Shown: one piece after another, positions 33,664 to 33,790 of the stretch | How positions within the stretch are numbered: position 1 is the first letter of the stretch | Layout: every line of letters begins with the position of its first letter | Assembly: GCF_002264395.1 (NCBI RefSeq) | Contig: NZ_NFVA01000074.1 | Coordinates: forward strand, 1 to 33,790 | Length of the DNA stretch: 33,790 bases | Direction of reading: 5' to 3' | Origin: Paenibacillus sp. VTT E-133291 | GTDB taxonomy: Bacteria; Bacillota; Bacilli; Paenibacillales; Paenibacillaceae | The notes under the pieces: model-generated | Told to the model about the DNA's origin: nothing | What the model saw: only the letters and a program-made list of their open reading frames with translations | The model's database searches: none | Translations under genes and position numbers: made by a program

Positions 33664-33790
33664 CGAGGCATTAATGCCTCTTTTTTCGCTGATATGACCG
33701 TTTTGGGCAATTCCGAGGCATTTTTGCCTCTTTTTTCGCTGATATGAGCGTTTTTGGGCGATTCCGAGGCATTTTTGCCTCTCTTTTCGC
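33664..33790. repeat. Tandem array of about 50-base units with terminator-like hairpins
   Basis: Three head-to-tail units start at 33664 (50 bases), 33714 (51 bases) and 33765 (cut by the window edge). Each holds GAGGCA...TGCCTC followed by T6-like sequence on the plus strand, then a second small palindrome (CGCTgatatgAGCG in unit 2, imperfect in unit 1). Unit 1 has TAA where units 2 and 3 have TTT in the loop. The array lies upstream of hemC and probably extends past the edge. Confidence 0.85.

Noticed and set aside
33664..33790. CRISPR array at the right edge
   Set aside because: The whole 50-base unit repeats, without unique spacers, and there are no cas genes.

Overview
The window is a conserved chromosomal core segment of an endospore-forming Bacillota bacterium, most likely Paenibacillus or a close relative. 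Four things point there: the spo0B, spoIVFA/FB, spoIIB-like and spoVID-like genes; gene order matching the Bacillus subtilis hem-spoVID-valS-folC-spoIIB-maf-radC-mreBCD-minCD-spoIVF-rplU-obg region; an rng gene inserted between spoIVFB and rplU (B. subtilis lacks rng); and the style of the protein sequences. All real genes but one read on the minus strand, so transcription runs from high to low coordinates.

Layout in transcription order from the right: (1) 33.79-31.0 kb: tandem hairpin repeats, then hemC and a cobA-hemD fusion. (2) 31.0-30.43 kb: a 580-base non-coding gap with a long nested inverted repeat. (3) 30.43-27.1 kb: hemB, hemL and an RluA-type pseudouridine synthase, closed by a terminator; with hemC/hemD these give 5-aminolevulinate to uroporphyrinogen III and siroheme precursors. 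(4) 26.8-25.36 kb: a spoVID-like spore coat/cortex morphogen with its own candidate sporulation promoter and terminator. (5) 25.13-19.15 kb: sigma-A promoter, T-box leader, valS-folC-murC, nested-hairpin terminator. (6) 19.04-14.07 kb: a lineage-specific insert relative to B. subtilis, with two tandem membrane diguanylate cyclases, a glycosyltransferase-like gene and, on the plus strand, meso-diaminopimelate dehydrogenase (ddh) with an apparent CTG start. (7) 13.86-12.57 kb: spoIIB-like SPOR-domain gene. (8) 12.48-6.66 kb: DUF4321 gene, maf, radC, mreB, mreC, mreD, minC, minD, a cell-shape and division-site operon with a clear promoter and terminator. (9) 6.61-3.57 kb: spoIVFA, spoIVFB (sigma-K activation) and rng. 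(10) 3.57-2.36 kb: promoter, L21 leader, rplU, prp (ysxB), rpmA, terminator; Prp trims the L27 N-terminus encoded next to it. (11) 2.22-0.0 kb: spo0B (phosphorelay) and obg, with a terminator.

The genes are mainly a growth, division and sporulation core: ribosome parts and the Obg GTPase, envelope synthesis (murC, ddh, mre), division siting (minCD) and sporulation phosphotransfer and proteolysis. I see no phage, IS element, CRISPR array, tRNA or rRNA. The least explained parts are the two repeat types in the hem region, the repeats upstream of the valS promoter, the ddh/glycosyltransferase/GGDEF insert, and a few unusual translation starts. Nothing visible amounts to a clearly new multi-gene system.
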